A stretch of DNA of 37,904 bases, taken from Novosphingobium clariflavum. Lineage in GTDB: Bacteria; Pseudomonadota; Alphaproteobacteria; Sphingomonadales; Sphingomonadaceae. The stretch covers positions 1 to 37,904 of the forward strand of contig NZ_JAPCWC010000031.1 of NCBI RefSeq assembly GCF_026420865.1. Direction: 5' to 3'. The position numbers were made by a program, and so were the translations under genes. Under the pieces are notes generated by a model. The model ran no database searches. It was not told where the DNA came from and saw nothing but the letters and a program-made list of their open reading frames with translations. Shown here in pieces: positions 1-7,842 of this stretch. Positions within the stretch are counted from its first letter, which is position 1; every line of letters starts with the position of its first letter.

Positions 1-113
1 TGCGATTGGGTTTGACCGTCGAATGCCCTGGCTGTGGTGAAACTATCCGCCCGATCGATGACACCCCGATCGGTGCGATCCAGCGCTTGATTGACGAGGC
101 TGATAACGAATGA
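1..113 (+). CDS. C-terminal end of a small zinc-ribbon-like protein (partial)
   Basis: The reading frame is open from the left edge of the window (first full codon at base 3) and stops at TGA 111-113, giving the last 36 residues. It contains a CPGCG knuckle followed by an acidic, helical tail ending in IDEADNE. A lone CxxC knuckle suggests half of a zinc ribbon whose other half may lie upstream. The family is not recognised. Its stop overlaps the ATG of the next tiny frame in an ATGA arrangement, as is common in phage or other compact operons. The base composition here is visibly less GC-rich than in the metabolic genes that follow, so this may be the edge of a mobile or accessory segment. 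Confidence 0.5.
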   Translation, partial: RLGLTVECPGCGETIRPIDDTPIGAIQRLIDEADNE

Positions 114-172
114 GTGAGGACGAAAATCTGCCCCACTTCGGGGCCCTCCTCCTTCCAGAGCTGGCACATTAA
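110..172 (+). CDS. Possible 20-residue peptide overlapping the preceding gene
   Basis: ATG at 110-112 shares four bases (ATGA) with the stop of the preceding frame and opens a 20-codon frame ending at TAA 170-172. The peptide is acidic at the start and hydrophobic at the end (LLLPELAH). The only support is the ATGA coupling. There is no recognisable family, and the length allows chance. It may be real as a translationally coupled phage-type small protein, or may just be the tail of the operon. Confidence 0.25.
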   Translation: MSEDENLPHFGALLLPELAH

Positions 173-573
173 TTTCTGTGATCCGCCTAGGATTTCAGAG
201 GCTTCTTGGGGCTCTGCGAATAGCCAAAGCTGAACCGGGCGCCGAATGCCCCAGTTTCGTCCCGGTTCAAAGGGCTCGGCAGTGGCCTAAAGGATCGTTA
301 GTAGCTTCTCAGAGCCCCGAAATCCGGGCATAAGAGATTTCTGAGAGGTCCGGCAGGAAATAGGACCCACTCCAGCCGGTCTTGCCCATTCGCTGTCTAA
401 ATGGCCTTCCACTCTAGACAGTCGATTTGAGCCTCGCTTGGAAAGCGCACCGGGCCCCAAATGGCGGAACTCCTCGGAAAAATCCCACGGAGTCCCCGTC
501 GTGTTCACAAAATCCCATTCGGACAACCACTCCAGAACCTCTAGTCAGCGTACACTGAAATCGATCGTCCGGC
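173..573. other. 401-base stretch without a convincing gene
   Basis: Moderately GC-rich, with no clear terminator or promoter. A minus-strand frame at about 287-526 would start at TTG and contains a WDFxNTTGTPWDF-like stretch that reads more like protein than random shadow sequence. It has no ribosome-binding site and no recognised family. It could be a remnant of an accessory gene. The stretch separates the zinc-ribbon frame from the porin gene, which points away from it. Confidence 0.4.
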
Positions 574-2088
574 TCAGAACTTGTAGTTCGCCATCAGGCC
601 GAAATAGTTGCCGCTCTTGCCGCCGTTGTCCTGGAAGGAATCGCTGGCGGCGAAGTAGGTTTCCCAGAGGCGGAAGGCGAGGCGGTCGGTAGCCTGCCAC
701 GAGGCTTCGAGGTTGAGGTCGGTGCCGATCCGGCGGCTGGAATCGTAGGGTGCGAAGCTCGATCCCGAGGGGCCGATGTAGACGCCGTCGCCTTTGCTGG
801 CGCGCCACAGGAAGTCCGGGCCGGCCATGACGGTGATCGCCGGGGTCGGCTTGACGGTGACCGAGGGGTAGAGGTCCATCAGGTTCGAGAAGCTGAAGAA
901 CGCCGCCTCGCTGATCAGCGGCAGGCGGGCGGCGGCGGGCACGAAAGTGCTCACCTTGTTGTCGGCGAGGTCCTTGTCGCCGCTGAAGTAGTTGGCGCGC
1001 AGGCCGAGGCGCGGCTTCATCGGGGCGTCGCCGAAGGTGTAGCCGCCTTCGAACATGGCGCCGTAGGCATCGATTTCCTTGCCGATGAACCGGCCGCTCT
1101 GGTGGGTGCCTTCAAGGTCGAGGTCCCAGTGGGGACCGCGCTTCCACAGGCGGCCGCCCCAGTTGTTGCGGTCGTCCTTGCCGACACCGGCGGCCAGCGT
1201 CGCGCGGTCGCGCTCCATCTCGTACCAGTAGATGTCGGTGCCGAAGCCGGCGATGCGGTTGGGCGCGCTGATGTAGACGCCGTGGAAGTCCTGCGCGTGG
1301 TTGGGGCCGTCGTCGAAGGTGCCCGGATCGATCAGGATCGGCTTCACCGCAAAGACATCCACCGAGACCTTGCCCGGCAGGATGTAGGTGGCGCGCACAC
1401 CCTGATAGGTGAAGCGCATGTTGAGGCCCTCGCGCACGCCTGCCAGCTTGCCGTTGCCCAGCGGCATCTCGAAGCGGCCGGGGCGCAAGGTGATCTTGCC
1501 GGCATCGCCCAGCGGCACCGTCACGTCGACGAAGGCCTGGTAGATGTCCAGCTTGTCGCGGTTGGGGCCGGTGGCGAAGCTCTCGCCATATTCGCGGTTG
1601 TCGCCCAGTTCGAGGTAGGCGCGCAGGTTCGGGCCGACATGCAGGTCCGCCAGCAGACGCAGGCGGGTCTGGACCGGGTTGTTGCTGTCATTTGCCGAAA
1701 GGCCCAGCCTGGCGTGGTGCCAGTCGGTATAGTAGACGCGCGCCTCGCCGCCGAGCGTGAGGTAGATGTCGTCACCCGCGATGGGGAGGTGCTTGATCTT
1801 TTCGAGCAGCGGCGCATCGGCATCGGGCTTTTTCGACCAGTCCTCGGTCCAGCGGATGTTCTGCGGCAGATCTGCGGGGCCGGGGCGGCCGCCGGGCATG
1901 GCTTCGGCGGGGCGCGCCTGCGACTTGGCGGGGCGGATGCCGGGAGGGGCCTGGGTGGAGAGCGTACCGGCCTCGCCGGTCTTGGCGGTCTCGGGCGGGA
2001 CCGACTGCGCGCGCGCGGGCTGGACGGGGAACATGGCCGCAGCGGCCGTGCCGCAGGCGAGAAGGGTCAGGGCGCGGGACATGCGCAT
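574..2088 (-). CDS. Outer-membrane porin, alginate-export family type
   Basis: A 504-residue outer-membrane beta-barrel protein. Residues 1-28 form a signal peptide with a hydrophobic stretch ending in ARA-QS. A proline-rich periplasmic linker follows (about 30-85), then alternating aromatic strands to a C-terminal phenylalanine (NYKF), the usual outer-membrane assembly signal. The pattern fits the alginate-export porin family (PF13372), which in sphingomonads often carries small acids or aromatic compounds rather than alginate. The start at 2088 is chosen because a GAGAGGAA ribosome-binding site lies about 10 bases upstream; Met at 2082 is an alternative with poorer spacing. It lies 89 bases downstream of the MFS transporter on the same strand, so the two probably form an operon: porin across the outer membrane, symporter across the inner one. 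The substrate is inferred from context to be gallate or a related aromatic acid. Confidence 0.85.
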   Translation of the reverse strand: MRMSRALTLLACGTAAAAMFPVQPARAQSVPPETAKTGEAGTLSTQAPPGIRPAKSQARPAEAMPGGRPGPADLPQNIRWTEDWSKKPDADAPLLEKIKHLPIAGDDIYLTLGGEARVYYTDWHHARLGLSANDSNNPVQTRLRLLADLHVGPNLRAYLELGDNREYGESFATGPNRDKLDIYQAFVDVTVPLGDAGKITLRPGRFEMPLGNGKLAGVREGLNMRFTYQGVRATYILPGKVSVDVFAVKPILIDPGTFDDGPNHAQDFHGVYISAPNRIAGFGTDIYWYEMERDRATLAAGVGKDDRNNWGGRLWKRGPHWDLDLEGTHQSGRFIGKEIDAYGAMFEGGYTFGDAPMKPRLGLRANYFSGDKDLADNKVSTFVPAAARLPLISEAAFFSFSNLMDLYPSVTVKPTPAITVMAGPDFLWRASKGDGVYIGPSGSSFAPYDSSRRIGTDLNLEASWQATDRLAFRLWETYFAASDSFQDNGGKSGNYFGLMANYKF

Positions 2089-2177
2089 GGGGGGAATTCC
2101 TCTCTGAAACGTCTTGGTATTCTTACTCGGGACGACCGGCCGCACTCCGGCCGTCCCGCATTCTTCTCTTGCCCGGA

Positions 2178-3485
2178 TCAGGCGATCGCGGTTTCGCGGT
2201 AGCGCACCAGCGACAGCGCGACGGCCGCAATCAGGGTGCCGCAGGCCAGCGTCATGGCGACCGGGGCGAGCGCCCAGCCGGAGCTGAACAGCACCCCGGC
2301 GACGATCGGGCCGAGCGCCGCACCGGCGCGGCCCACGCCGATGACCAGGCCGGTGCCGCCGCCGCGCAGCGCCGCCGGGTAGCTCTGGGCGATCACGGCA
2401 TAGAAACCGGCGATGGCGGCATTGAGGAAGAAGCAGGCCACGCAGGCGATCAGCGAGAGGCCGCTCAGCGTCGTGAAGCCCTGGCCGAACAGCATGACCG
2501 CGCCTGCTCCCAGCACCATCGAGGCGACCACCAGCGGGCGGATGCCGACTTTCTGGCTGAGCAGGCTGACGACGACCGAGCCGATGGCGCCGCCGACGTT
2601 CGCCCAGACCAGCACGCCGCCCGCCGATGCGGGAGCGAAGCCGAGGTCGACGACGATCTTGGGGATCCACTTCACCAGGAAGTAGAAGGTCATCATGTGG
2701 AAGAAGCACACCGCGGTCAGCAGCACCGTCACGCTGGCAAGGCCGGGCGCGAAAAGCGCGGCGACGCTGGTGCGCTTCTTGGCCGGATCGACCGGCGGCA
2801 GTGCCGCGAGCGGCTGGCGGTTCTGCTTCACCAGCGTGCGGTTGATCTTCTCCAGCGCATTGGCAGGGCGCCGCAGCAGCAGGAAGGCCATGGTTTCCGG
2901 CACCAGCCAGAGCACCAGCGGGATGAAGCACAGCGTGATCACCGCGCCGAATTCGAAGACCGACTGCCAGTGGCCGGTGGCGCCAAGCAGCATCGAGGCG
3001 ATCGAGCCGCCAACGATGGCGCCCATCGGATAGCCGCCGGCCATGATCGCGACGGTGAGGTTGCGGCGGCGGGCGTTCGAGCACTCGGCGACGACGGCAT
3101 TGGTCGCGGCCAGCATGCCGCCGATGCCGAGCCCGGTGAACAGGCGGTAGACCGACAGCACCGGCACGCTGGTTGCGGTGGAGGCGAGGAACATGCCCGC
3201 GCCCATGATGACGAGGCAGGCCAGCAGCGTCGGGCGGCGGCCGATTTTGTCAGCCAGGCTGCCGAGAATGAAGGCGCCGATGCCCATGCCGAACAGTTCC
3301 ATCGACAGCACGAGGCCGAGCGCGGCGCGGTCGATGCCCCAGTCCTTGGCGATGCCGGGCGCGGCAAAGCTGATCGACAGGACGTCGAACCCGTCAAGGG
3401 CGTTGAGCGCGGTCGCGATGCCGATGGCAATGATCTGCCGGTAATGCATCGGCTCGCGCGCGATGATGGCGCGTGGGTCTTCCAT
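2178..3485 (-). CDS. MFS transporter, aromatic acid:H+ symporter (AAHS) family
   Basis: A 435-residue inner-membrane transporter with about 12 membrane segments. The first segment carries LDGFD (about residue 30), the acidic signature of the AAHS/PcaK-type family. The loop between segments 2 and 3 carries GSLADKIGRRP, the classical MFS motif A. Family knowledge suggests uptake of benzoate-type acids (protocatechuate, 4-hydroxybenzoate, gallate). An AGGAGA ribosome-binding site precedes the ATG. The gene follows a broken gallate-dioxygenase-like gene on the same strand and precedes a porin, the same three functions as the galT/galP/galA set of Pseudomonas putida. The transporter itself shows no lesion. 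If the dioxygenase is dead, this uptake system either serves another substrate or is on its way to loss. Confidence 0.88.
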   Translation of the reverse strand: MEDPRAIIAREPMHYRQIIAIGIATALNALDGFDVLSISFAAPGIAKDWGIDRAALGLVLSMELFGMGIGAFILGSLADKIGRRPTLLACLVIMGAGMFLASTATSVPVLSVYRLFTGLGIGGMLAATNAVVAECSNARRRNLTVAIMAGGYPMGAIVGGSIASMLLGATGHWQSVFEFGAVITLCFIPLVLWLVPETMAFLLLRRPANALEKINRTLVKQNRQPLAALPPVDPAKKRTSVAALFAPGLASVTVLLTAVCFFHMMTFYFLVKWIPKIVVDLGFAPASAGGVLVWANVGGAIGSVVVSLLSQKVGIRPLVVASMVLGAGAVMLFGQGFTTLSGLSLIACVACFFLNAAIAGFYAVIAQSYPAALRGGGTGLVIGVGRAGAALGPIVAGVLFSSGWALAPVAMTLACGTLIAAVALSLVRYRETAIA

Positions 3486-3600
3486 GCACTTCTCCTGTTG
3501 TACCGCTGCCTTCCGAGGGCGCGGGAATTATTGGCGACGCTGGCGGCGGCGCATGGCTGGACTCAAGTGTCCGATCCGAAACTCTCGTTCCGGATTGTTC

Positions 3601-3678
3601 GGTGCCGGCCCTCTCCTCCACCCGGCCGCCCGACAGGGGGACTTGTGGAAGGTCGGGCGGGGGGAGAGGGCCAGTACC
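3601..3678. repeat. Large GC-rich inverted repeat (hairpin element)
   Basis: GGCCCTCTCC (3607-3616) pairs with GGAGAGGGCC (3663-3672), and inside it CCGCCCGAC (3626-3634) pairs with GTCGGGCGG (3652-3660), leaving a loop of 17 bases. It lies between the MFS start and the dioxygenase remnant. It has no U-tract, so it is more likely a REP-like dispersed element than a simple terminator, although it would interrupt leftward transcription from the remnant. Confidence 0.7.
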
Positions 3679-3712
3679 GAACCGAAATTCACCGCTGCGG
3701 CGAATTTCGAAT
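3655..3712. repeat. Copy A of a repeat containing a GAAATTC/GAATTTC inverted repeat
   Basis: A G-run with gagag is followed by a GTACCGaaCCG-like segment, then GAAATTC (3684-3690), a short spacer and GAATTTC (3702-3708). The same order of elements recurs at 4180-4235 on the other side of the dioxygenase remnant. It overlaps the 3' part of the hairpin above. It is probably a dispersed intergenic repeat of the genome. Confidence 0.55.
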
Positions 3713-3719
3713 CAGAACC

Positions 3720-4172
3720 TCAGGCCGGCTGTGCCGCCACCGAGTAAGTGCGCTGCTGGTCGCGGGTCTTCACGAAGTCCTCAAGCGTCTCTCCGCGCAT
3801 TGAGGCATAAATGTCCAGATTGGATACCCCCGTCACGGCCGCCAGCGTTCTCCGGAACGCAGAAGATCGCGCCGTAGTGGATCAGCCCGCGTTAGTCGCG
3901 ATTTCTGGTAAGTTGCTGTTTATGTTCTATAAATTCGGCATTTCCCATCGCCTTGTCCGCATCGGCAAGGCAGGCGGCGCGGGCTTCGGGATCGTTTTCC
4001 AGCAGGTCCATGAAGCGGGCGTCCCATTCGGGATCGTTGAACCCGCAGCGCTCGCCGTGGACCTGGTGCGACAGCCCGCCGGTGGCGACCAGCGCGACCT
4101 TGAGGTCTTCGGGATAGCTCTCGATGGCGGTGCGCAGCGCCTGCCCCAACTTGAAGCAGCGGCGCGCGGTGT
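3720..4172 (-). pseudogene. Remnant of a gallate-dioxygenase-like LigB-LigA fusion gene
   Basis: The upstream end (from about 4172) reads TARRCFKLGQALR, then GGLSHQVHGERCGF and FNDPEWDARF, matching the C-terminal part of LigB-type class III extradiol dioxygenases. After a stop at 3892-3894 the same frame continues as RGLIHYGAIFCV. A shift to another frame near 3825-3840 then gives YASMRGETLEDFVKTR and ends QRTYSVAAQPA with a stop at 3720-3722. The last part matches the LigA-like tail of gallate dioxygenases (GalA/DesB; family tail resembles MRGxxLEDFxKTRNQQ). The N-terminal metal-binding half is missing, the LigB-to-LigA linker is shortened, and there is at least one stop (where the family has Trp) and one frameshift. 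It cannot make an active enzyme. It sits upstream of an aromatic-acid transporter and porin on the same strand. Confidence 0.8.
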
Positions 4173-4179
4173 GTGGGGG

Positions 4180-4235
4180 GGGAGGGAGCGGACCGGTGCC
4201 GCGAAATTCGCTTTTCGCGAATTTCCAAACGGTCT
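4180..4235. repeat. Copy B of the GAAATTC/GAATTTC repeat
   Basis: A G-run and a gACCGGtgCCG segment are followed by GAAATTC (4203-4209), a short spacer and GAATTTC (4219-4225). It resembles copy A at 3655-3712 in order and spacing. It sits directly at the broken upstream end of the dioxygenase remnant and just past the 3' end of the PQQ dehydrogenase gene. Confidence 0.55.
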
Positions 4236-4258
4236 CTCCGGCGGCGCAACGCTCCTGG

Positions 4259-6700
4259 TCAGGGGCGTGCGCCGGTGAGCGGGAAAGTACCGAAGGGGCC
4301 GTTGGCGTTCTCGCCGGTCATGCGTCCCGCCTTCACGGTCACGTCGTAGCTGACGGTGATCGGCATCGGCATCGAGGCCTTGCCCTGGAACTTGGCGCGG
4401 CCGTCCTTCACGGCGCCGGCCACAGCGACGGTGCCTTGCTCGGCGCTGACCTTGCCGGTCACCACGTTGCCGTTCACGGCCAGGTCCATCACCGCCTTCT
4501 GCGGGCCGACCGGGGTCTGGATGACGATGGCCCACTTGCCCGTGAAGTCCTGCGGCCTGGCCGTGCTGGCCGCCGCCGCCTTGGCCTTGTCCAGCAGCGC
4601 CTGCTTCTCGGCCGGAGCCGCCTTTGCGCGGGCGCGCAGATAGAAGCGGATGGTTTCGAGGTCGCTGTCGGAGATCTCGGGGAAGGGCGGCATGCCGTTC
4701 ATCTTCAGCCCGCCCTGCTTGACGACCTGCCTGAACGTCGCCGCATCGGTGATGATCGGCGAATAGCGCAGGTCCGGCGCGGCACCGCCGCCGACCGCGT
4801 TCCAGCCGTGGCAGACGATGCAGGCGCGGGAGCCGAACAGCATCGCCCCTGCCTGCGCCCGCGCGAGGTCGGGTTTGAACGCCGGGTCCTGCGGAGGGGT
4901 GGGCTCTTCATAGGCAAAGGGCGGGATCGAGTCCTTGCCGTCCAGTGCAAAGGTCAGCACGCGGCGCGGCAGGCGGTAGTCGGTGCGGAAGGCCGCATTG
5001 CCGAGCGACTGCATGCCCGCGCCCTGACCGCCTGCGCCGGTGATGACGGTGACGTACTGCTTGCCGTTCATCCGGTAGGTGATCGGCGCGCCGACGATCG
5101 GGCTCTCGGTCCGGAACGACCAGAGTTCCTTGCCGGTCCCGGCATGGCGGGCGACGAACTTGCCGTCCATCTGCCCTTCGAACACCAGCCCGCCGCCGCT
5201 GGCCATGACGCCGCCGGGCCAGGTGCCGGGCAGTTCCACTTCCCAGGCCAGCGTCTGCGTCGCCGGGTTCCAGGCGCGCAGGAAGCTCTTGTGGCCGCCG
5301 GGCAGTTCCACCTCCGGGATCAGGGTGACGCCCATGCCCTTGCTGATCTCGCCGCCGCCGGCGCCGCCGTCCCCGATCAGTGCGCCCATCTCCAGGACCG
5401 GGATGTAGACCAGCCCGGTCTGCGGGCTGTAGGCCTGCGGCATCCACGAATGCGCGCCGGTCGGCCCGGGCCAGAGTTCGAACATGCCGGGCTTTCCGGC
5501 ATAGCGGATGCCGGGGTTCTCGACCGGGCGGCCGGTCTTCTTGTCGATATGATCCGCCCAGCTGACCCGGGCGATCTTCTCGGCCGAGATGAATGCGCCG
5601 GTGGCCCGGTCGATCACGTAGAAGAAGCCGTTCTTCGGTGCCTGCATCAGCACCTTGCGGTCCTTGCCGTCGATCTTCAGCGTCGCCAGCGACATGTCGG
5701 TGGTGGCGGTGCAGTCCCACTGTTCGCCGGGGCAGACCTGGTAGTGCCACTTGTAGGCGCCGGTATCGGCATCGACCGCGACGATCGAGGCGAGGAACAG
5801 GTTATCGCCGCCGCCGGGGCTGCGCAGGTTCTGGTTGTAGGGGAATCCGTTGCCGACGCCGAGGTAGATCATGTTCAGTTCGGGATCGTAGCTGAAGGCG
5901 TTCCAGGCCGTGCCGCCGCCGCCGCGCCGGCTGCCGTCGGGGTTGGTCCACCCGCTCGGCCAGGTCTTGCGCATGACCGCTTCGGCCTTCTGGTTCACCG
6001 GCGAAACCTCCTCCCCCGGCGTGGTGAAGAAGCGCCAGACCCGCTTGCCGGTCTTTTCGTCATAAGCGGTGACGAAGCCGCGGGCCGGGCTGATGTCCGC
6101 GCCGCCGAAGCCGACGATCACCTTGCCGCCGAACACCCGCGGCGCGCCGTTCGAATTGCGCGGGGCCTGGTCGGGATAGTCGTACGTCTTCCAGACTTCC
6201 TTGCCGGTCCCGGCGTCGAGCGCGATCACGTAGCCATCGGTGGTGACGAGGAAGACGCGGCCCTGGTGATCCGGGCCGGCATCATAGGCGATGCCCTTGT
6301 TGCCCCAGGACATCTGCAGGGCCGAGGTCGCCCGGTCGCGGGTGCCGGCGTCGTATTCCCACAGCTGCCGGCCAGTCACCGCGTCGAGCGCACGGATGTG
6401 CGAATGGCCGCTGGTGAGGAACACCTTGCCCTCCGCCATGAGCGGCGTGCTGGCGGTATAGCCGGGCTCCAGATCGTAGTGCCAGGCCAGCTTGAGACTG
6501 CCGACGGTATCGGTGTTGATCTCATCCAGCGGGGAATAGTGGGTCTCGCCGGGGGTTCGGCCCCAACTGGGCCACTCGTCGGGATCGGCGACCATGCCCT
6601 GTTCGATCGGCTGCGCGGCTTTGTTGCAGGCAGTCAGTGCCAGGGGCGCGAGCATGGCCAGCGCCAGCCCGAGCGCTGCGGTTACGGGACGTGCGGTCAC
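4259..6700 (-). CDS. PQQ-dependent dehydrogenase lipoprotein with cytochrome c and extra C-terminal domain
   Basis: An 813-residue quinohemoprotein of the methanol/ethanol dehydrogenase family. Residues 1-25 are a lipoprotein signal with lipobox LTAC, so it is probably anchored in the cell envelope facing the periplasm. An eight-bladed PQQ propeller covers about 40-600, with the family motif GGGTAWNAFSYDPELN (261-276; D272 matches the catalytic Asp) and GEQWDCTATTDM near 325. A haem c domain follows, with CIVCH (627-631) and probable axial Met in NGMPPF (M670). Residues about 716-813 add a small beta-rich domain not found in standard quinohemoprotein alcohol dehydrogenases. The vicinal Cys-Cys pair normally lying over PQQ is absent: the matching stretch reads RATSALQMSWG. 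Substrate unknown; an alcohol or aldehyde, possibly lignin-derived. It is monocistronic and transcribed toward the gal remnant. Confidence 0.88.
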   Translation of the reverse strand: MTARPVTAALGLALAMLAPLALTACNKAAQPIEQGMVADPDEWPSWGRTPGETHYSPLDEINTDTVGSLKLAWHYDLEPGYTASTPLMAEGKVFLTSGHSHIRALDAVTGRQLWEYDAGTRDRATSALQMSWGNKGIAYDAGPDHQGRVFLVTTDGYVIALDAGTGKEVWKTYDYPDQAPRNSNGAPRVFGGKVIVGFGGADISPARGFVTAYDEKTGKRVWRFFTTPGEEVSPVNQKAEAVMRKTWPSGWTNPDGSRRGGGGTAWNAFSYDPELNMIYLGVGNGFPYNQNLRSPGGGDNLFLASIVAVDADTGAYKWHYQVCPGEQWDCTATTDMSLATLKIDGKDRKVLMQAPKNGFFYVIDRATGAFISAEKIARVSWADHIDKKTGRPVENPGIRYAGKPGMFELWPGPTGAHSWMPQAYSPQTGLVYIPVLEMGALIGDGGAGGGEISKGMGVTLIPEVELPGGHKSFLRAWNPATQTLAWEVELPGTWPGGVMASGGGLVFEGQMDGKFVARHAGTGKELWSFRTESPIVGAPITYRMNGKQYVTVITGAGGQGAGMQSLGNAAFRTDYRLPRRVLTFALDGKDSIPPFAYEEPTPPQDPAFKPDLARAQAGAMLFGSRACIVCHGWNAVGGGAAPDLRYSPIITDAATFRQVVKQGGLKMNGMPPFPEISDSDLETIRFYLRARAKAAPAEKQALLDKAKAAAASTARPQDFTGKWAIVIQTPVGPQKAVMDLAVNGNVVTGKVSAEQGTVAVAGAVKDGRAKFQGKASMPMPITVSYDVTVKAGRMTGENANGPFGTFPLTGARP

Positions 6701-6877
6701 GGCGTCTTCCCCCAGAGTGTCCTGTCTTTTCGGGGGAAGCGCTATCAGTCGCCGACGGGCTTGGGAAGATTTGCTACATGCTGTGTATCATATCTTGCCC
6801 GGGTTATCGCCCTCGCGAAGGGGCCCCACGCGAAGGGCCCCCCGCGAACAGGTCTCATGCGAACGGCAACAGGCAAA
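6701..6877. other. Upstream region of the PQQ dehydrogenase gene
   Basis: Contains a short imperfect direct repeat, CGCGAAGGGGCCCC / CGCGAAGGGCCCCC, at about 6813-6845. No clear promoter or operator was recognised. Confidence 0.3.
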
Positions 6878-6909
6878 GGCCCCGGCCACCCTTGCGGATG
6901 ACCGGGGCC
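6878..6909 (-). terminator. Hairpin terminator of the downstream-lying DUF2171 gene
   Basis: GGCCCCGG (6878-6885) pairs with CCGGGGCC (6902-6909). Read on the minus strand, the stem is followed by TTTGCCTG. It lies 33 bases past the stop of the DUF2171 gene at 6943, so it probably ends that transcript, though the T-tract is short. Confidence 0.55.
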
Positions 6910-6942
6910 CCGGTGGCTCCATCCTCCAGGCAGGGGATGGAA

Positions 6943-7170
6943 TCAGTGGGTGCCGGCGCCTGCCGGGATCGGAGTGCCCTGCTTCAGGTAGACCCGGTTG
7001 TCCTCGATGCGGTCGACATTGTCGAAGGCGATGAAGTGGTGGGCACCGTCCGAGCTGTCCGAACGGGTCAGCTTGATCTGGTCATGCTTCACTTCGTCGA
7101 CGGTGCCGACATGCTGACCGGCGGCATCGGCTACTTCCATGTGCTCGCGAACGCGCAGCTTCTCGAACAT
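6943..7170 (-). CDS. DUF2171 family protein
   Basis: A 75-residue soluble protein beginning MFEKLRVREHMEV and containing the PRC-barrel-like pattern G-x-H-V-G-T-V-D-E-V typical of DUF2171 proteins, which are common in sphingomonads. The function is unknown. The PRC-barrel-like fold suggests a small regulatory or stress-related beta-barrel. A strong AAGGAGAG ribosome-binding site precedes the ATG. A second member of the same family lies at 7843-8085 on the same strand, with a PepSY-type membrane gene between them in the opposite direction. Confidence 0.8.
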   Translation of the reverse strand: MFEKLRVREHMEVADAAGQHVGTVDEVKHDQIKLTRSDSSDGAHHFIAFDNVDRIEDNRVYLKQGTPIPAGAGTH

Positions 7171-7421
7171 TGCATCTCTCCTTGTCGTTGTGATGGAAGG
7201 AAAACGGCGTGAAGAGGCGCGCGTTCCGGCACTTGTCGGACCTCAGCCACGGCTCATGGCTTTCGCGCTTCCACACCGCCTGGAGATCGGGCGGCTGCGA
7301 CAATTTGCGGCTTGAGCGGGCGGGCGTCCTCGGCTTGTCATCGCCGGGCGGCACTTCGCGGCCGCTCAGAACGCACGCATCCAAGCAGCTTCATCGCAAC
7401 ATACAGGGGAATTTCACGAGC

Positions 7422-7805
7422 ATGCGCAAATGGCATCGTTGGCTGTCGATCTTTTTCGGCATCTTTATCCTGTGGATCGCGATCACCGGCGTGCTGAGCC
7501 AGGTTGCGGTGCTGTGGCCGAGCGGCGCCGCCGCCGAGCAGGTCACCGCCAGCCCGCCTCCGGGCTTTGTCTGCCCCGAGGGCTGGCGCTGCATGCCGCC
7601 GCGTCCGCAGGGCGGCATGCGCTCGCTGGTCGGGCTGTTCCACCATCTCCACTCGGGCGAGAGCTTCGGGCTGGTCGGCACCGTGATCTCGGTGCTGTCG
7701 GGGTTGGCGCTGGTGTTCTTCTCGTTCTCGGGGATCTGGCTCTACGTCCAGATGTGGCGTTTTCGCAGCAAGCGCGCGCTGGCGCCGCGCTGGTTCTGGA
7801 AGTGA
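7422..7805 (+). CDS. PepSY-associated transmembrane protein
   Basis: A 127-residue membrane protein starting MRKWHRWLSIFFGIF. This is the usual N-terminal helix of PepSY-TM proteins, with a W-H-R-W motif before the first membrane segment (about 7-27). A periplasmic loop with two Cys (CPEGWRC) and a conserved H-H-L-H-S-G stretch follows. A second membrane segment lies at about 92-113, and the C-terminus is basic. Related small proteins occur with siderophore receptors and flavin-dependent ferric reductases. The length matches the short, single-unit form. The start ATG 7422 has AGGGGA about 10 bases upstream. No neighbouring iron gene is present, so an iron role is inferred from family only. 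No Fur box was recognised upstream. Confidence 0.75.
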   Translation: MRKWHRWLSIFFGIFILWIAITGVLSQVAVLWPSGAAAEQVTASPPPGFVCPEGWRCMPPRPQGGMRSLVGLFHHLHSGESFGLVGTVISVLSGLALVFFSFSGIWLYVQMWRFRSKRALAPRWFWK

Positions 7806-7842
7806 TCCGCGGCTGATCGCATCGAGGGGCGGGCGGGTGTCG

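Noticed and set aside
287..526. Minus-strand 79-codon frame near the left edge
   Set aside because: TTG start without a ribosome-binding site and no recognised family; described only as part of the gap, although the WDF-containing stretch is not typical shadow sequence.
2089..3084. Extension of the porin frame upstream as one 836-residue protein
   Set aside because: The extension is the shadow of the MFS gene; the porin has its own ribosome-binding site and signal peptide at 2088.
4124..6901. A 925-codon open frame on the plus strand
   Set aside because: It is antisense to the clearly real PQQ dehydrogenase, has no family motifs and has a His/Arg/Gly-rich composition typical of shadow frames in GC-rich DNA.
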